Below are positions 25,131 through 34,086 of a DNA stretch of 64,000 nucleotides, piece by piece (positions within the stretch are counted from its first letter, which is position 1; every line of letters begins with the position of its first letter). The DNA is taken from assembly GCF_016907695.1 (NCBI RefSeq), contig NZ_JAFBCK010000001.1, forward strand, positions 2,418,001-2,482,000, written 5' to 3'. The DNA comes from Actinokineospora baliensis (GTDB taxonomy: Bacteria; Actinomycetota; Actinomycetes; Mycobacteriales; Pseudonocardiaceae). The notes under the pieces are model-generated. The model saw only the letters and a program-made list of their open reading frames with translations. It made no database searches and had not been told where the DNA came from. A program made the position numbers and the translations under genes.

Positions 25131-26569
25131 GGCCCCTCCGGGCTGGTGGTGGCGAGCCAGTCGGCGACGGCCCTGGTCGTGTCGGTGCAGGTGCCGCACC
25201 CGGTGGTGGCGCGGGTGGCCGCCACGAGGGCGGGCACGTCGGTGGCGCCGTCGCGCCACGCCTGGACGAGGCGGGCCTTGGTGACGGTGTTGCAGCGGCA
25301 GACGAGCGCGTCGTCGGGGAGCCGGTCCGGGGTGCCGGACTGGGCGCCACCGGGGTTGGCCCGGCCCAGCAGCAGGGCGAGGCGGTCGGTGGGGGCCGGG
25401 GCGCCGGTGTCGAAGAACTCGGTGATGGCGGCGGCCGCGTCCGGGAACCCGAGGACGATGGCCCCCGCCACCCGGTCCTCGCGCAGGACGAGTTTGGCGT
25501 ACCGGTCGCGAGTCGGGTCGTGCAGCGTGATGACCTCAGCGTCCTCGGCGTGGGTTTCGCCGAGCGCGGCCAGGTCGATGCCGCGAGCCTTCAGCCGCGT
25601 GACCGGGGGTGTGGCGCGGTAGCGGGCCGCCGGGTTCGTGCCGGTCAGCAGGTCCGCCAGGACAACGGCTTGGTCCCACGCGGGCTGGACGAGACCCGCC
25701 ACAGTGCCGGGGTGGGCCGCGCAGTCGCCGATCGCGTGGATCCGGGGATCGCTGGTGCGCAACAGGTCGTCGACCACGATCCCGCCGCGTACCGACAACC
25801 CGATCGACTCGGCGACGCCCACTTCGGCTCGGGTCCCGGCGGCGACCACCACGAGCTCCGCTGGGACGTGGCTGCCGTCGTCGAGCTTCAAGCCGTCCCC
25901 GCTGACGTGCTGCGCGGCGGAGCGGCCCAGCCGGATGTCGATGCCCAGGCCAGCCAGGGTCTTGGCCAGCACGCCGCCCGCCGCCGGGTCGAGTTGTCGC
26001 TCCATCAGGTGGCCGACCGGGTGGACCACGGTCACCAGGCAGCCGCGCCCCAACAGCCCGCGTGCCGCCTCCAGTCCGAGCAAACCGCCCCCGAGCACGG
26101 TGATCGGCGCGCCCGGCCGCACCCGGTCGATGATCGCCGTGCAGTCGTCCAGGTCGCGGAACGTCGCCACATCCGGTGCCAGCGAGCCGTTCTCGGCGAC
26201 CAGGCCGTCTACCGGTGGGACCCAGGCGCAGCTTCCCGTTGCCAGCACCAGCGAGTCGTATTCCACAGTGGACCCATCGGACAGCGACACCGTCCGCCCA
26301 ACCCGGTCCACCGACTCCACGCTGACCCCGACCCGCAGGTCGACACCGGTCTCAGCGGCCCACTCCGGCCCGTGCAGGCCGACCAGCGACGCGGGGATCG
26401 ACCCCGCGAGCACGGCGGAGAGCAGGACCCGGTTGTACGCCGGGTGCGGCTCGGCCCCGACCACCGTCAGCGCCACCCGTTCGCCACCGGGGTCGCGGCG
26501 GCGGACCTCGTCGGCGAACCGGGCGCCCGCCATGCCGTAGCCGACGACGACAACCCGGCGCGGGGTCAC
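25127..26569 (-). CDS. nasB: Nitrate reductase electron-transfer subunit (FAD, [2Fe-2S])
   Basis: A 480-residue flavoprotein. It has an N-terminal FAD motif VVVGYGMAGARF, a second dinucleotide motif ITVLGGGLLGLEAA, then HAIGDCAAHPG, and a C-terminal BFD-type [2Fe-2S] domain (VCRCNTVTK ... TTGCGTCTD). It lacks the sirohaem/4Fe-4S part of NirB, so it is not a nitrite reductase; it fits the NasB-type subunit passing electrons from NAD(P)H to the molybdenum subunit. GTG 26569 overlaps the nasC stop. No nirB or nirD is in the window. Confidence 0.82.
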   Translation of the reverse strand: MTPRRVVVVGYGMAGARFADEVRRRDPGGERVALTVVGAEPHPAYNRVLLSAVLAGSIPASLVGLHGPEWAAETGVDLRVGVSVESVDRVGRTVSLSDGSTVEYDSLVLATGSCAWVPPVDGLVAENGSLAPDVATFRDLDDCTAIIDRVRPGAPITVLGGGLLGLEAARGLLGRGCLVTVVHPVGHLMERQLDPAAGGVLAKTLAGLGIDIRLGRSAAQHVSGDGLKLDDGSHVPAELVVVAAGTRAEVGVAESIGLSVRGGIVVDDLLRTSDPRIHAIGDCAAHPGTVAGLVQPAWDQAVVLADLLTGTNPAARYRATPPVTRLKARGIDLAALGETHAEDAEVITLHDPTRDRYAKLVLREDRVAGAIVLGFPDAAAAITEFFDTGAPAPTDRLALLLGRANPGGAQSGTPDRLPDDALVCRCNTVTKARLVQAWRDGATDVPALVAATRATTGCGTCTDTTRAVADWLATTSPEGP

Positions 26570-28638
26570 AGCGCCTCCAAGCGGACCGCGCACACCTTGA
26601 ACTCGGGCATCCGGCTGTACGGGTCCAACGCCGGGTTCGTCAGCAGGTTGGCGCGTTGCGCGCCGGGGAAGTGGAAGGGCAGGAAGACGGTGTCCAGCCG
26701 CATCGTCGGGTCGCACCGCACCACCGCCTCGGTCGCCCCTCGGCGGGACACGACCCGTGCGCGGCGCCCGTCGACCAGTCCGGCGCGGGTCGCTGTGTCG
26801 GGGTGCACCTGCACGAACACCTCCGGCACGGCGGCGGTGAGCTCGGGGACCAGCCTGGTCTGCGCGCCGGACTGGTAGTGCTGCAGGACGCGGCCGGTGG
26901 TGGCGATCAGCGGGTACTCGTCGTCGACCGGCTCGGCGGGGCCGGTGTGCTCGACGGGGGTGAACCGGGCGCGGCCGTCGGGGTGGGCGAAGCGGTCGAG
27001 GAACATCCTCGGCGTGCCGGGGTGCTCGGTCGACGGCACGGGCCAGTGCAGCGGTTCGCCGTCGCGCAAGCGCTGGTAGGTGATGCCGGAGTAGTCGGCA
27101 GGACCGCCCTGGGACGCTCGGCGCAGTTCCTCGAACACCGCCTCGGGGTCGGTGGGGAACCGGTGTTCCGGCTGCCCGAGGCGGATGGCCAAGCCGTGCA
27201 CCAGGTCCAGGTCGCTGCGCACACCGTCGGGAACGGCGACGGCGGGGGAGCGCAGCAGGACCCGGCCCTCGAGGTTGGTCATCGTGCCGCTCTCCTCGGC
27301 CCACTGGGTCACCGGGAACACCACGTCGGCGAGCGCGGCGGTCTCCGAGAGCACGAAGTCCGCGACCACCAAGAGGTCTAATGTGGACAGTCGGTCCGCG
27401 ATGTGGCTCGACCGGGGCGCTGACACCACGACGTTGCTGCCGAAGACGAGCAGCGCGCGCGGCCCGCCCTCGGTGCCAAGCGAATCGAGCAGTTCGTACG
27501 CCGACCGCCCAGGACCCGGCAACGACTCCGCTGGCACGCCCCAGACCGAGGCGACGTGCGCGCGGGCGGCGGGGTCGACGATCTTGCGGTACCCGGGGAG
27601 CTGGTCGGCTTTCTGCCCGTGCTCGCGCCCGCCCTGGCCGTTGCCTTGCCCGGTAAGGCATCCGTAGCCCGAGCCGGGCCGTCCCGGCAGCCCGAGGGCG
27701 AGCGCCAGGTTGATCCACGCGCCGACGGTGTCGGTCCCGTTGGCGTGCTGCTCCGAACCGCGACCGGTCAGGATGTGCGCGTTGCGCGCGCCCGCCAGCA
27801 GGGCCGCGGCCTCGCGTTGGTCCCGCGCGGCGACCCCGGTCACCCGTTCCACCCGCTCGGGCCACCACGCCGCGACGACCCGCCACGTCTCCTCGAAACC
27901 GGTGGTGCGCTCGGCGGTGTAGTCGGCGCGCAAGTGCCCGTCGGCGACCACCGCGTGCAGGATCCCCAGTGCCAGGGCCAGATCCGTGCCCGGGCGCGGC
28001 CGCAGGTGCAGCTGCGCCCGCTCGGCCGTGGCCGTGCGCCGGGGATCCACCACGATCAGCGTGCCCTTCAGGTGCTGCACGAACGGCGGCATGGTCTCGG
28101 CGGGGTTGGCGCCCGCGAGCACCACGACGTCCGAGCCGGCCAGGTCCTCGACGGGGAACGGCATCCCCCGGTCCAGTCCGAACGCGCGCGTCCCGGCCGC
28201 CGCGGCCGAGGACATGCAGAACCGGCCGTTGTAGTCGATCTGCGCCGTGCCCAGCGCGACCCGCGCGAACTTGCCGAGCTGGTAAGCCTTCTCGTTGGTC
28301 AACCCACCACCGCCGAACACTGCCACCGCGTCCGCGCCGTGCCTATCCCGTGTTCGCGCCAACTCCGCCGCGACGTGGTCGAGGGCGGCGTCCCAGGAGG
28401 TCGCCCGCAGTTCGCCGTCCACACGCACCAACGGGGTGGTGAGCCGGGCCGGTGTGTCCAGCAGCGCGCCGGATGTCCACCCCTTCTGGCACAGGCCACC
28501 CCGGTTCACCGGGAAGTCCCTGGGTTCGACGGTGCTGCCGGAAAGCCGCATCCCGCACTGCAGCGCGCAATACGGGCAGTGGGTGTCCACCCGGCCGGGC
28601 GCGGCCAGTCGCCTCACGCGTTCCCCCTGTGTCGGCAC
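26566..28638 (-). CDS. nasC: Assimilatory nitrate reductase catalytic subunit
   Basis: A 690-residue molybdopterin oxidoreductase of the NasC/NarB type. The N-terminal 4Fe-4S motif is CPYCALQCGMRLSG with the fourth Cys in GGLCQKGW. The Mo-bis-MGD domains follow, with GSGYGCLTGQGNGQGGREHG as the cofactor-binding loop, and a C-terminal dinucleotide-binding domain. It reduces nitrate to nitrite in the cytoplasm, using electrons from the nasB product. The start is GTG 28638; GTG 28617, with gggggaa upstream, is a good alternative that begins nearer the Fe-S motif. MoeZ, encoded 1.2 kb upstream, may serve its cofactor synthesis. Confidence 0.9.
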   Translation of the reverse strand: MPTQGERVRRLAAPGRVDTHCPYCALQCGMRLSGSTVEPRDFPVNRGGLCQKGWTSGALLDTPARLTTPLVRVDGELRATSWDAALDHVAAELARTRDRHGADAVAVFGGGGLTNEKAYQLGKFARVALGTAQIDYNGRFCMSSAAAAGTRAFGLDRGMPFPVEDLAGSDVVVLAGANPAETMPPFVQHLKGTLIVVDPRRTATAERAQLHLRPRPGTDLALALGILHAVVADGHLRADYTAERTTGFEETWRVVAAWWPERVERVTGVAARDQREAAALLAGARNAHILTGRGSEQHANGTDTVGAWINLALALGLPGRPGSGYGCLTGQGNGQGGREHGQKADQLPGYRKIVDPAARAHVASVWGVPAESLPGPGRSAYELLDSLGTEGGPRALLVFGSNVVVSAPRSSHIADRLSTLDLLVVADFVLSETAALADVVFPVTQWAEESGTMTNLEGRVLLRSPAVAVPDGVRSDLDLVHGLAIRLGQPEHRFPTDPEAVFEELRRASQGGPADYSGITYQRLRDGEPLHWPVPSTEHPGTPRMFLDRFAHPDGRARFTPVEHTGPAEPVDDEYPLIATTGRVLQHYQSGAQTRLVPELTAAVPEVFVQVHPDTATRAGLVDGRRARVVSRRGATEAVVRCDPTMRLDTVFLPFHFPGAQRANLLTNPALDPYSRMPEFKVCAVRLEAL

Positions 28639-28710
28639 CTACCCCTAGGAGAACGTATGTCGCGTCGCGCCGTCCAGACTTCGCCGGCAGGAACTTGCCA
28701 GAACGGCCGC

Positions 28711-28874
28711 TAGTGGCCCGACCCAGAAGGTTGACGGGATCTCGACCTGCCCACGACGTCCCTGGCTGCGTTGCCGAAACGACCGAGTACGCCCAGTACG
28801 AGGCCGTTCCGGCGCCTTGCCAGGAACGCCGTGGACAGGCCGATACCCCACCAACCCTCTGGGTCGAGCCACTA
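28711..28874. repeat. 164-bp imperfect palindrome
   Basis: Left half starts TAGTGGCCCGACCCAGAAGG and the right half ends CTCTGGGTCGAGCCACTA. The arms (about 75-80 bases) match imperfectly all the way to a centre near 28790 (gagtacgcccagtacgag). No gene lies in 28639-28881. It looks like a MITE-type or other dispersed palindromic element and is unrelated in sequence to the 145-bp palindrome. Confidence 0.75.
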
Positions 28875-28881
28875 ATAGGGG

Positions 28882-29703
28882 TCAGATCAACTGCCCGATC
28901 ACCTGCGCGGCCCGCTCCAGGCCGCGCATCGACCGCGGCGTGGACTTCGGGTGCAGCGCGTGCACGGCCAAGCGGAACAGCAGGGCCCGCAGCAGCGCCT
29001 GCGGCCACTCCGGCAGGTGGCCCCAGCGCTTGGCGATGGCCTCGTCGGCCCCGCCCCACGCCATCGCGTCCACCACGACCACGGCCGCCGCCCACTCCGG
29101 TGGCCGGAAGAAGGCGGTGAAGTCGATGATCCCCGGGTCGGCGTCGCCGTCGAAGAGCAGGTTGCCGAACAGGTCGCCGTGCACGACCTGCGCGGTGAGG
29201 CCGACGTCCTTGCGCGACTCGGCGTAGATCTCGAACAGCCGCCCACCCAGGTGCGGGTCGAGCTTGACCTTCTTCTCCTCGCCCCAGGCCAACCGGTCGG
29301 CCGTGGCGAACACGTCCGCGCGCAGCTGCAGGAACCGCGGCCTGCGCAGCTCGGCGGTGGCCTTGTGCAGCCGCAGCGACGCGGAGATCACCTCGTCGTA
29401 GCGCGGCTCGGCGCGGCCGGGGATGAACCGGAACGCCACCCAGCCGCCGACCACGTAGCGGCCGTCGGAGGAGCGCACCGGCCTGGCCACCCGCAGCTCG
29501 GGGACCTCCAGCTCACCGAGGGTCTGCGCGACCCAGGACGCCTCGGCGGGGTTGACCGCCTGCCGCAGCGCGATGTCCCCGCAGCGCCACACGGGCCCGT
29601 GCTCGACCAGCACCGGCTCGGCGGTGCGGGCACCGAAGGCGGCGCGGACGTGCGGCGGGGGCGGTGTTCTCACGGGCGGGGACGCTACCTGCCCGGTGCG
29701 CAC
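28882..29703 (-). CDS. TIGR02569-family kinase-like protein
   Basis: A 273-residue actinobacterial TIGR02569 protein with a phosphotransferase (APH-like) signature: VVHGDLFGNLLFDGD followed by PGIIDFT, the catalytic-loop Asp and the metal Asp. The substrate is unknown. GTG 29673 is an alternative start giving 263 residues. It follows moeZ on the same strand, matching the Rv3205c-Rv3206c order as I remember it, but a terminator separates them. Confidence 0.78.
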   Translation of the reverse strand: MRTGQVASPPVRTPPPPHVRAAFGARTAEPVLVEHGPVWRCGDIALRQAVNPAEASWVAQTLGELEVPELRVARPVRSSDGRYVVGGWVAFRFIPGRAEPRYDEVISASLRLHKATAELRRPRFLQLRADVFATADRLAWGEEKKVKLDPHLGGRLFEIYAESRKDVGLTAQVVHGDLFGNLLFDGDADPGIIDFTAFFRPPEWAAAVVVVDAMAWGGADEAIAKRWGHLPEWPQALLRALLFRLAVHALHPKSTPRSMRGLERAAQVIGQLI

Positions 29704-29758
29704 CCGAGGGGGCGCGACACGTGCCCCCGGATGGTTGATCTCGGGGTGGGAAAACGGG

Positions 29759-29792
29759 AACGGTCCCGGTTCACGGGGGAACCGGGACCGTT
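29759..29792 (-). terminator. Terminator of moeZ
   Basis: A perfect 13-bp stem (AACGGTCCCGGTT and complement) with an 8-base loop, 23 bases after the moeZ stop. The A run to its left (29751-29754) gives a U tract on the minus-strand transcript. Confidence 0.8.
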
Positions 29793-29814
29793 GCCACGAC
29801 GGCCGAACGAAAGA

Positions 29815-30993
29815 TCAGTAGGTGGGCAGGCTGGTGTCCACGTCGCGGGCCCAGCCGAGCACACCGCTGCCCACGTGCACCGCGTCCTTGAACCCGGCCT
29901 TGTGCAGCACCGCGAGCGCCTCGGCCGAGCGCACACCCGACTTGCAGTGCAGCACGATCTGCCGGTCGTGCGGCAGTCCGGCGAGCGCCTCACCGGAGAT
30001 GATCTTGTCCTTGGGCACCAGGGTGGAGCCCTCGATCCGGACGATCTCGTACTCGTGCGGCTCGCGGACGTCGATCAGCGCGAACGAGTCGCCCCGGTCG
30101 AACTTGGCCTTGAGCTCCTGCGGGGTGATCGTCGAGCCCGCGGCGGCCTGCTGGGCGTCGTCGCTGACCACGCCGCAGAACGCGTCGTAGTCGATGAGGC
30201 CCTCGATCGGCTTGGTCTCCGGGTCCTTGCGGATCTTGATGGTCCGGTAGGACATCTCCAGCGCGTCGTAGACCATCAGCCGACCCAGCAGCGGCTCGCC
30301 GATGCCGGTGAGCAGCTTGATCGCCTCGGTCACCATCACCGAGCCGATGGAGGCGCACAGCACGCCCAGCACACCGCCCTCGGCGCAGGACGGGACCATC
30401 CCCGGCGGCGGCGGCTCGGGGTAGAGGTCGCGGTAGTTGAGGCCCTGCCCGTTGGGCGCGTCCTCCCAGAACACGCTGACCTGGCCCTCGAACCGGAAGA
30501 TCGAGCCCCACACGTACGGCTTGCCGAGCAGCACCGCGGCGTCGTTGACCAGGTACCTGGTGGCGAAGTTGTCGGTGCCGTCGAGGATCAGGTCGTACGG
30601 GGCGAAGATCTCCAGCGCGTTGGTGGAGTTCAGGTGCTCCTGGTGCAGGTTCACCGTGATCAGCGGGTTGATCTCGGCGATGGACTCCTTGGCCGAGACC
30701 GCCTTCGGCTTGCCGATGTCGGACTGGCCGTGGATCACCTGGCGCTGCAGGTTCGACTCGTCGACGACGTCGAAGTCGACGATGCCGAGGGTGCCGACAC
30801 CGGCCGCGGCCAGGTAGAGCAGCGCCGGGCTGCCCAGCCCGCCCGCGCCGACGACGAGGACCTTCGCGTTCTTGAGCCGCTTCTGCCCGTCCATGCCCAC
30901 GTCGGGGATGATCAGGTGACGGCTGTAGCGGGCCACCTCGTCGCGGGTGAGCTCCTGGGCGGGCTCGACAAGCGGCGGCAAACTGCCTGGCAT
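29815..30993 (-). CDS. moeZ: Adenylyltransferase/sulfurtransferase MoeZ
   Basis: A 392-residue MoeB-rhodanese fusion. The N-terminal adenylation domain carries GAGGLGSPALLYLA (ATP site), DGTDNFATRYLVND and PSCAEGGVLGV; the C-terminal rhodanese domain has its active Cys at about 350 in LHCKSGVRS. It adenylates and then thiocarboxylates ubiquitin-like sulphur carriers (MoaD, CysO, ThiS-like), feeding molybdopterin and thio-cofactor synthesis. A molybdopterin role fits the nearby nitrate reductase, but moeZ is at its usual place beside Rv3205c- and Rv3207c-like genes, so that may be coincidence. Confidence 0.93.
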   Translation of the reverse strand: MPGSLPPLVEPAQELTRDEVARYSRHLIIPDVGMDGQKRLKNAKVLVVGAGGLGSPALLYLAAAGVGTLGIVDFDVVDESNLQRQVIHGQSDIGKPKAVSAKESIAEINPLITVNLHQEHLNSTNALEIFAPYDLILDGTDNFATRYLVNDAAVLLGKPYVWGSIFRFEGQVSVFWEDAPNGQGLNYRDLYPEPPPPGMVPSCAEGGVLGVLCASIGSVMVTEAIKLLTGIGEPLLGRLMVYDALEMSYRTIKIRKDPETKPIEGLIDYDAFCGVVSDDAQQAAAGSTITPQELKAKFDRGDSFALIDVREPHEYEIVRIEGSTLVPKDKIISGEALAGLPHDRQIVLHCKSGVRSAEALAVLHKAGFKDAVHVGSGVLGWARDVDTSLPTY

Positions 30994-31093
30994 CTGCTCC
31001 TCCTACAAGCACGGATGTGTGCCGGATTCTCCCCCGGTACAACGCCGGAATCCCACTCGCCTCTTCCCGTATCCCACGATCCGGGAGCGGGGG

Positions 31094-32137
31094 TCAGCCC
31101 GCGGGCCGCGCCTGTGGGTTGGGCCACGCGTTGGGCTTGCAGACCAGCCCGTCGGCCTTGACCGGGTCCGGGTTGCCGACCTGCTTGTTGAGCTGCGCGA
31201 CGTAGTCGTTGGCCACGCCGAAGCTCTGCTGCATCATCACCGGCGCCAGCGCCCCGGCCTGCGGGCAGCCGACGTGGTTGTTGCGGAAGGCGTGCCCGAC
31301 CTCGTGGTTGAGCGCGTACTGCCGGTAGGTGAGCATGTCGCCGCCGAAGGCCACCGCGCCGCGCGACCACCTGGCCAGGTTGATCATGACCCGCTTCTCG
31401 CTTGAGCGGTAGCAGGAGGACTCGTACTTGATCGAGTACCCGCACATGTCGGGGCGGTGCGCGGTGTCCGGGCTGGTCAGGCTGATCCGGAAGCTGGGGT
31501 TGGGGAAGTCGGCGGCCACCCGCTGCACGGAGATCTCGCCGAGGCCGGTCCAGCCGCGCGGGTCGGCCAGCGTGGAGTCGACCAGGCTGGCGAAGGCCTC
31601 GTCGCCGCCGAAGGAGGCCGCGTCGACGCCGTTCTCGACCTCGACGGTGTAGGTGAAGAACTTGGGCCCCGTGCCCACCTTCTGGCCGCTGCCGGGCACC
31701 ACGTGGAAGGTGCCCGCCCCGGCCTGGGTGTACGCGCCGCCGTTGGGCAGCTCCGCCGACGGGATGTTCAGGTCGACCGGGCCGCTGGGGCGCTCGGTGA
31801 CATCCGGCGGGGTGTTGCCGCCGTCTGTGACCGGGTTCACCGGGGTACCGGCCTCCGCGGTGGGCCCGGAAGCCACCGGCTCCGCCTTGTCGCCGGCGGT
31901 GCGCACGGCGACCAGGGCGGTGATGGCGACGAGGACCGGGACCGCGTAGATGCGCCAGCCGTAGGTGGCCACGAAACCGCGCTTGCGCGCCGGGCGGGGG
32001 CGTTGCGGTGTCCAGCTGGCCGCCAGCGGCTCGGCCGCGGTGCGCCTGCCGCCGGGGCGCGCGCGGTCACCGGGTTCAGCTGCGGAGCGTGACGACCGGG
32101 GGGCCGTGTCCGGCTCGCCTTGCGTCATTCGGCTCAC
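31094..32137 (-). CDS. DUF3152 membrane-anchored zinc protease-like protein (Rv3207c-like)
   Basis: A 347-residue protein with a basic cytosolic N terminus, one transmembrane helix (about 61-77) and a disordered linker. The extracytoplasmic DUF3152 domain contains the metzincin-like site NHEVGHAFRNNHVGC (HExGHxxxxxH plus Cys). This is the Rv3207c family; the protease substrate is unknown. Start GTG 32137 or ATG 32128. It lies between moeZ and the alpha/beta hydrolase on the same strand. Confidence 0.85.
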   Translation of the reverse strand: MSRMTQGEPDTAPRSSRSAAEPGDRARPGGRRTAAEPLAASWTPQRPRPARKRGFVATYGWRIYAVPVLVAITALVAVRTAGDKAEPVASGPTAEAGTPVNPVTDGGNTPPDVTERPSGPVDLNIPSAELPNGGAYTQAGAGTFHVVPGSGQKVGTGPKFFTYTVEVENGVDAASFGGDEAFASLVDSTLADPRGWTGLGEISVQRVAADFPNPSFRISLTSPDTAHRPDMCGYSIKYESSCYRSSEKRVMINLARWSRGAVAFGGDMLTYRQYALNHEVGHAFRNNHVGCPQAGALAPVMMQQSFGVANDYVAQLNKQVGNPDPVKADGLVCKPNAWPNPQARPAG

Positions 32138-32222
32138 GGGCCCCAGGGTGCCACATCACCCAGCGCTCGGTTGACCACTGGCGGCACCGCCACGCGGTGC
32201 GATTTCCCGACGACGGAGCGTG

Positions 32223-33203
32223 TCACCAGTCGCCGGCCTCGGCGGTCTCCCACAGCCCGAGCACCGCCCTGGCGACGGTCGAGGGCCGCTCCATCTGCGC
32301 GACGTGCCCGGTGTGCTGGAGCACCAGCAGCCGGGCGCGCGGGATCAGCCTGGTGGTGCGGGGCGCCTTGCGGACGCTCATCAGCCGGTCGCGGTCACCC
32401 CAGATGACCAGCGTCGGTGCCTTGATGTGCGGCAACGCCCGCCACAGCGAGCGGGGGCCGGTGGCGAACCAGGCCCGGATGAGGCCGATGGTGCTGGCCG
32501 CCAGCGCCGGACCGGCCCAGGTCATGCCCGCGCGCTCGGCGTACTCCGCGGTGGCCTCGGCGAGCCTGCCCTCGGTGACCGTCCACGGCTCGGCGTAGCA
32601 CAGGTCCAGCATCTGCCTGGCCCGCTCGGCCGGGGTGAGGTTCGCCAGCGCGCGGCGCACCCGGGGGCCGACGACGGGCAGGAAGGCGAGCGGGATCCGC
32701 CGGTCGGACATCCGGCTGGCCTTGGGCCGCAGGTCGGGCACGGCGGGGGAGACCAGGGTGAGCGTGCGGACCAGGTCCGGGTGCCTGGCGGCGAGCAGGA
32801 TGCTGATCGCCCCGCCCATCGAGTTGCCCAGCAGGTGGACCGGGCCCAGGTCGAGGCCGCGCAGCCAGGTGGCCAGCGCGTCGGCGTGCGCGGTGAGCGC
32901 GTAGGTGTAGCCCTTCGGCGGCTCGCTGTGGCCGAAGCCGGGCAGGTCGACGGCGATGCCGGGGGCGTACCCGGCCAGCGAGGCGGCCAGGTCGGTCCAG
33001 TTGGTGGCCGACCCGCCGAGGCCGTGCACGTACACCGCGGTGACGTCGCCGACGCCGGGGGTGCGGCGCACGTGCAACCGGATCCCGGCCGACTCGACGA
33101 CCTCGCCGGGCCACGCCGCGGTCGCCGGGTCGAGCACCGGCAACTCCGCGTCCGACAGGGGGACCTGCGCGGTCGCGGCGCCACGGCTGGTTGAGACACT
33201 CAT
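32223..33203 (-). CDS. Alpha/beta hydrolase
   Basis: A 326-residue alpha/beta hydrolase. It has VHGLGGSATNWTDL, the nucleophile in LLGNSMGGAIS, the acid in WGDRDRLM and the His in HTGHVAQMERP. It resembles epoxide hydrolase/haloperoxidase-like enzymes of actinobacteria. ATG 33203 has no strong RBS; GTG 33218 is possible. Divergent from the Rv3208-like TetR gene, which may regulate it. Confidence 0.82.
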   Translation of the reverse strand: MSVSTSRGAATAQVPLSDAELPVLDPATAAWPGEVVESAGIRLHVRRTPGVGDVTAVYVHGLGGSATNWTDLAASLAGYAPGIAVDLPGFGHSEPPKGYTYALTAHADALATWLRGLDLGPVHLLGNSMGGAISILLAARHPDLVRTLTLVSPAVPDLRPKASRMSDRRIPLAFLPVVGPRVRRALANLTPAERARQMLDLCYAEPWTVTEGRLAEATAEYAERAGMTWAGPALAASTIGLIRAWFATGPRSLWRALPHIKAPTLVIWGDRDRLMSVRKAPRTTRLIPRARLLVLQHTGHVAQMERPSTVARAVLGLWETAEAGDW

Positions 33204-33385
33204 CGAATAAGTGTGCACGCGATCCCCGGGGCTCGCCGCAATGCGACGTGGGTCACACTGGATACTTGTCGGGGAGCACGAACGTCCATGAAATTGCCCC
33301 GAACGGGGATACCGGCGAGTACGGTCGACCCAGCCGCGGGTTGGCGATCCTGACCCGGCATAGCGGTGAACGAGGGTGGAGACGC

Positions 33386-34021
33386 ATGTCCGAGACGGTT
33401 CAGTCGAACGGGGTCGGCCGAGGGGCGAGACTGCCGCGCACCGCCAGGCGCGCGCAACTGCTCGCCGCGGCCCAGGACGTGTTCGCGGCGAACGGCTACC
33501 ACGCCGCGGGCATGGATGAGATCGCCGAGCGCGCAGGCGTCAGCAAGCCGGTGCTCTACCAGCACTTCCCCGGCAAGCTCGAGCTGTACATGGCGCTGCT
33601 GGACAAGCACGTCGACGAGCTGGTCCGCCGGGTCAGCGAGGCGATGGACGCCACCACCGACAACAAGGCCAGGGTGCGCAACGCGGTCGGCGCCTACTTC
33701 GACTTCGTCGACGGCGAGAGCCAGGCGTTCCGGCTGGTGTTCGAGTCCGACCTGCGCGGCGAGCCGCTGGTGCAGGACGCCATCGAGCGGGCGACCAGCG
33801 CCAGCGTGGACGCCATCGCCGCGACCATCACCGCCGACGCCAGCCTCGACTCCACCAGGGCCCGGCTGCTGGCCGTCGGCCTGGTCGGCGCCAGCCAGGT
33901 CGCCGCGCGCGCGTGGCTGGCCGACAACCGCGCCCTGCCCAAGGAGGAGGCCATCAACCTCATCTCCAACCTGGCCTGGCGCGGCATCGGTGGCGGCTTC
34001 CCGTTCCACCCGCACGACTGA
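33386..34021 (+). CDS. TetR family regulator (Rv3208-like)
   Basis: A 211-residue TetR regulator with a helix-turn-helix in AERAGVSKPVLYQHFPGKLE. The C-terminal domain (NAVGAYFDFVDGESQAFRLVFESD) is the conserved actinobacterial type seen next to Rv3207c in M. tuberculosis. ATG 33386 has ggtggag upstream. The 182-base region shared with the divergent hydrolase gene is the likely operator site, though I do not see a strong palindrome there. Confidence 0.87.
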   Translation: MSETVQSNGVGRGARLPRTARRAQLLAAAQDVFAANGYHAAGMDEIAERAGVSKPVLYQHFPGKLELYMALLDKHVDELVRRVSEAMDATTDNKARVRNAVGAYFDFVDGESQAFRLVFESDLRGEPLVQDAIERATSASVDAIAATITADASLDSTRARLLAVGLVGASQVAARAWLADNRALPKEEAINLISNLAWRGIGGGFPFHPHD

Positions 34022-34086
34022 GGTCGGTTCCCCCGGGGTGAGCCCTCCCCCTGCCGCGGCGGCCGCCGACCGGGCACCGTAGGAGC

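Noticed and set aside
25127..26569. Nitrite reductase NirB
   Set aside because: The protein has only the FAD and BFD [2Fe-2S] parts; the sirohaem/4Fe-4S reductase half is missing, so an electron-transfer subunit of nitrate reductase is the better call.
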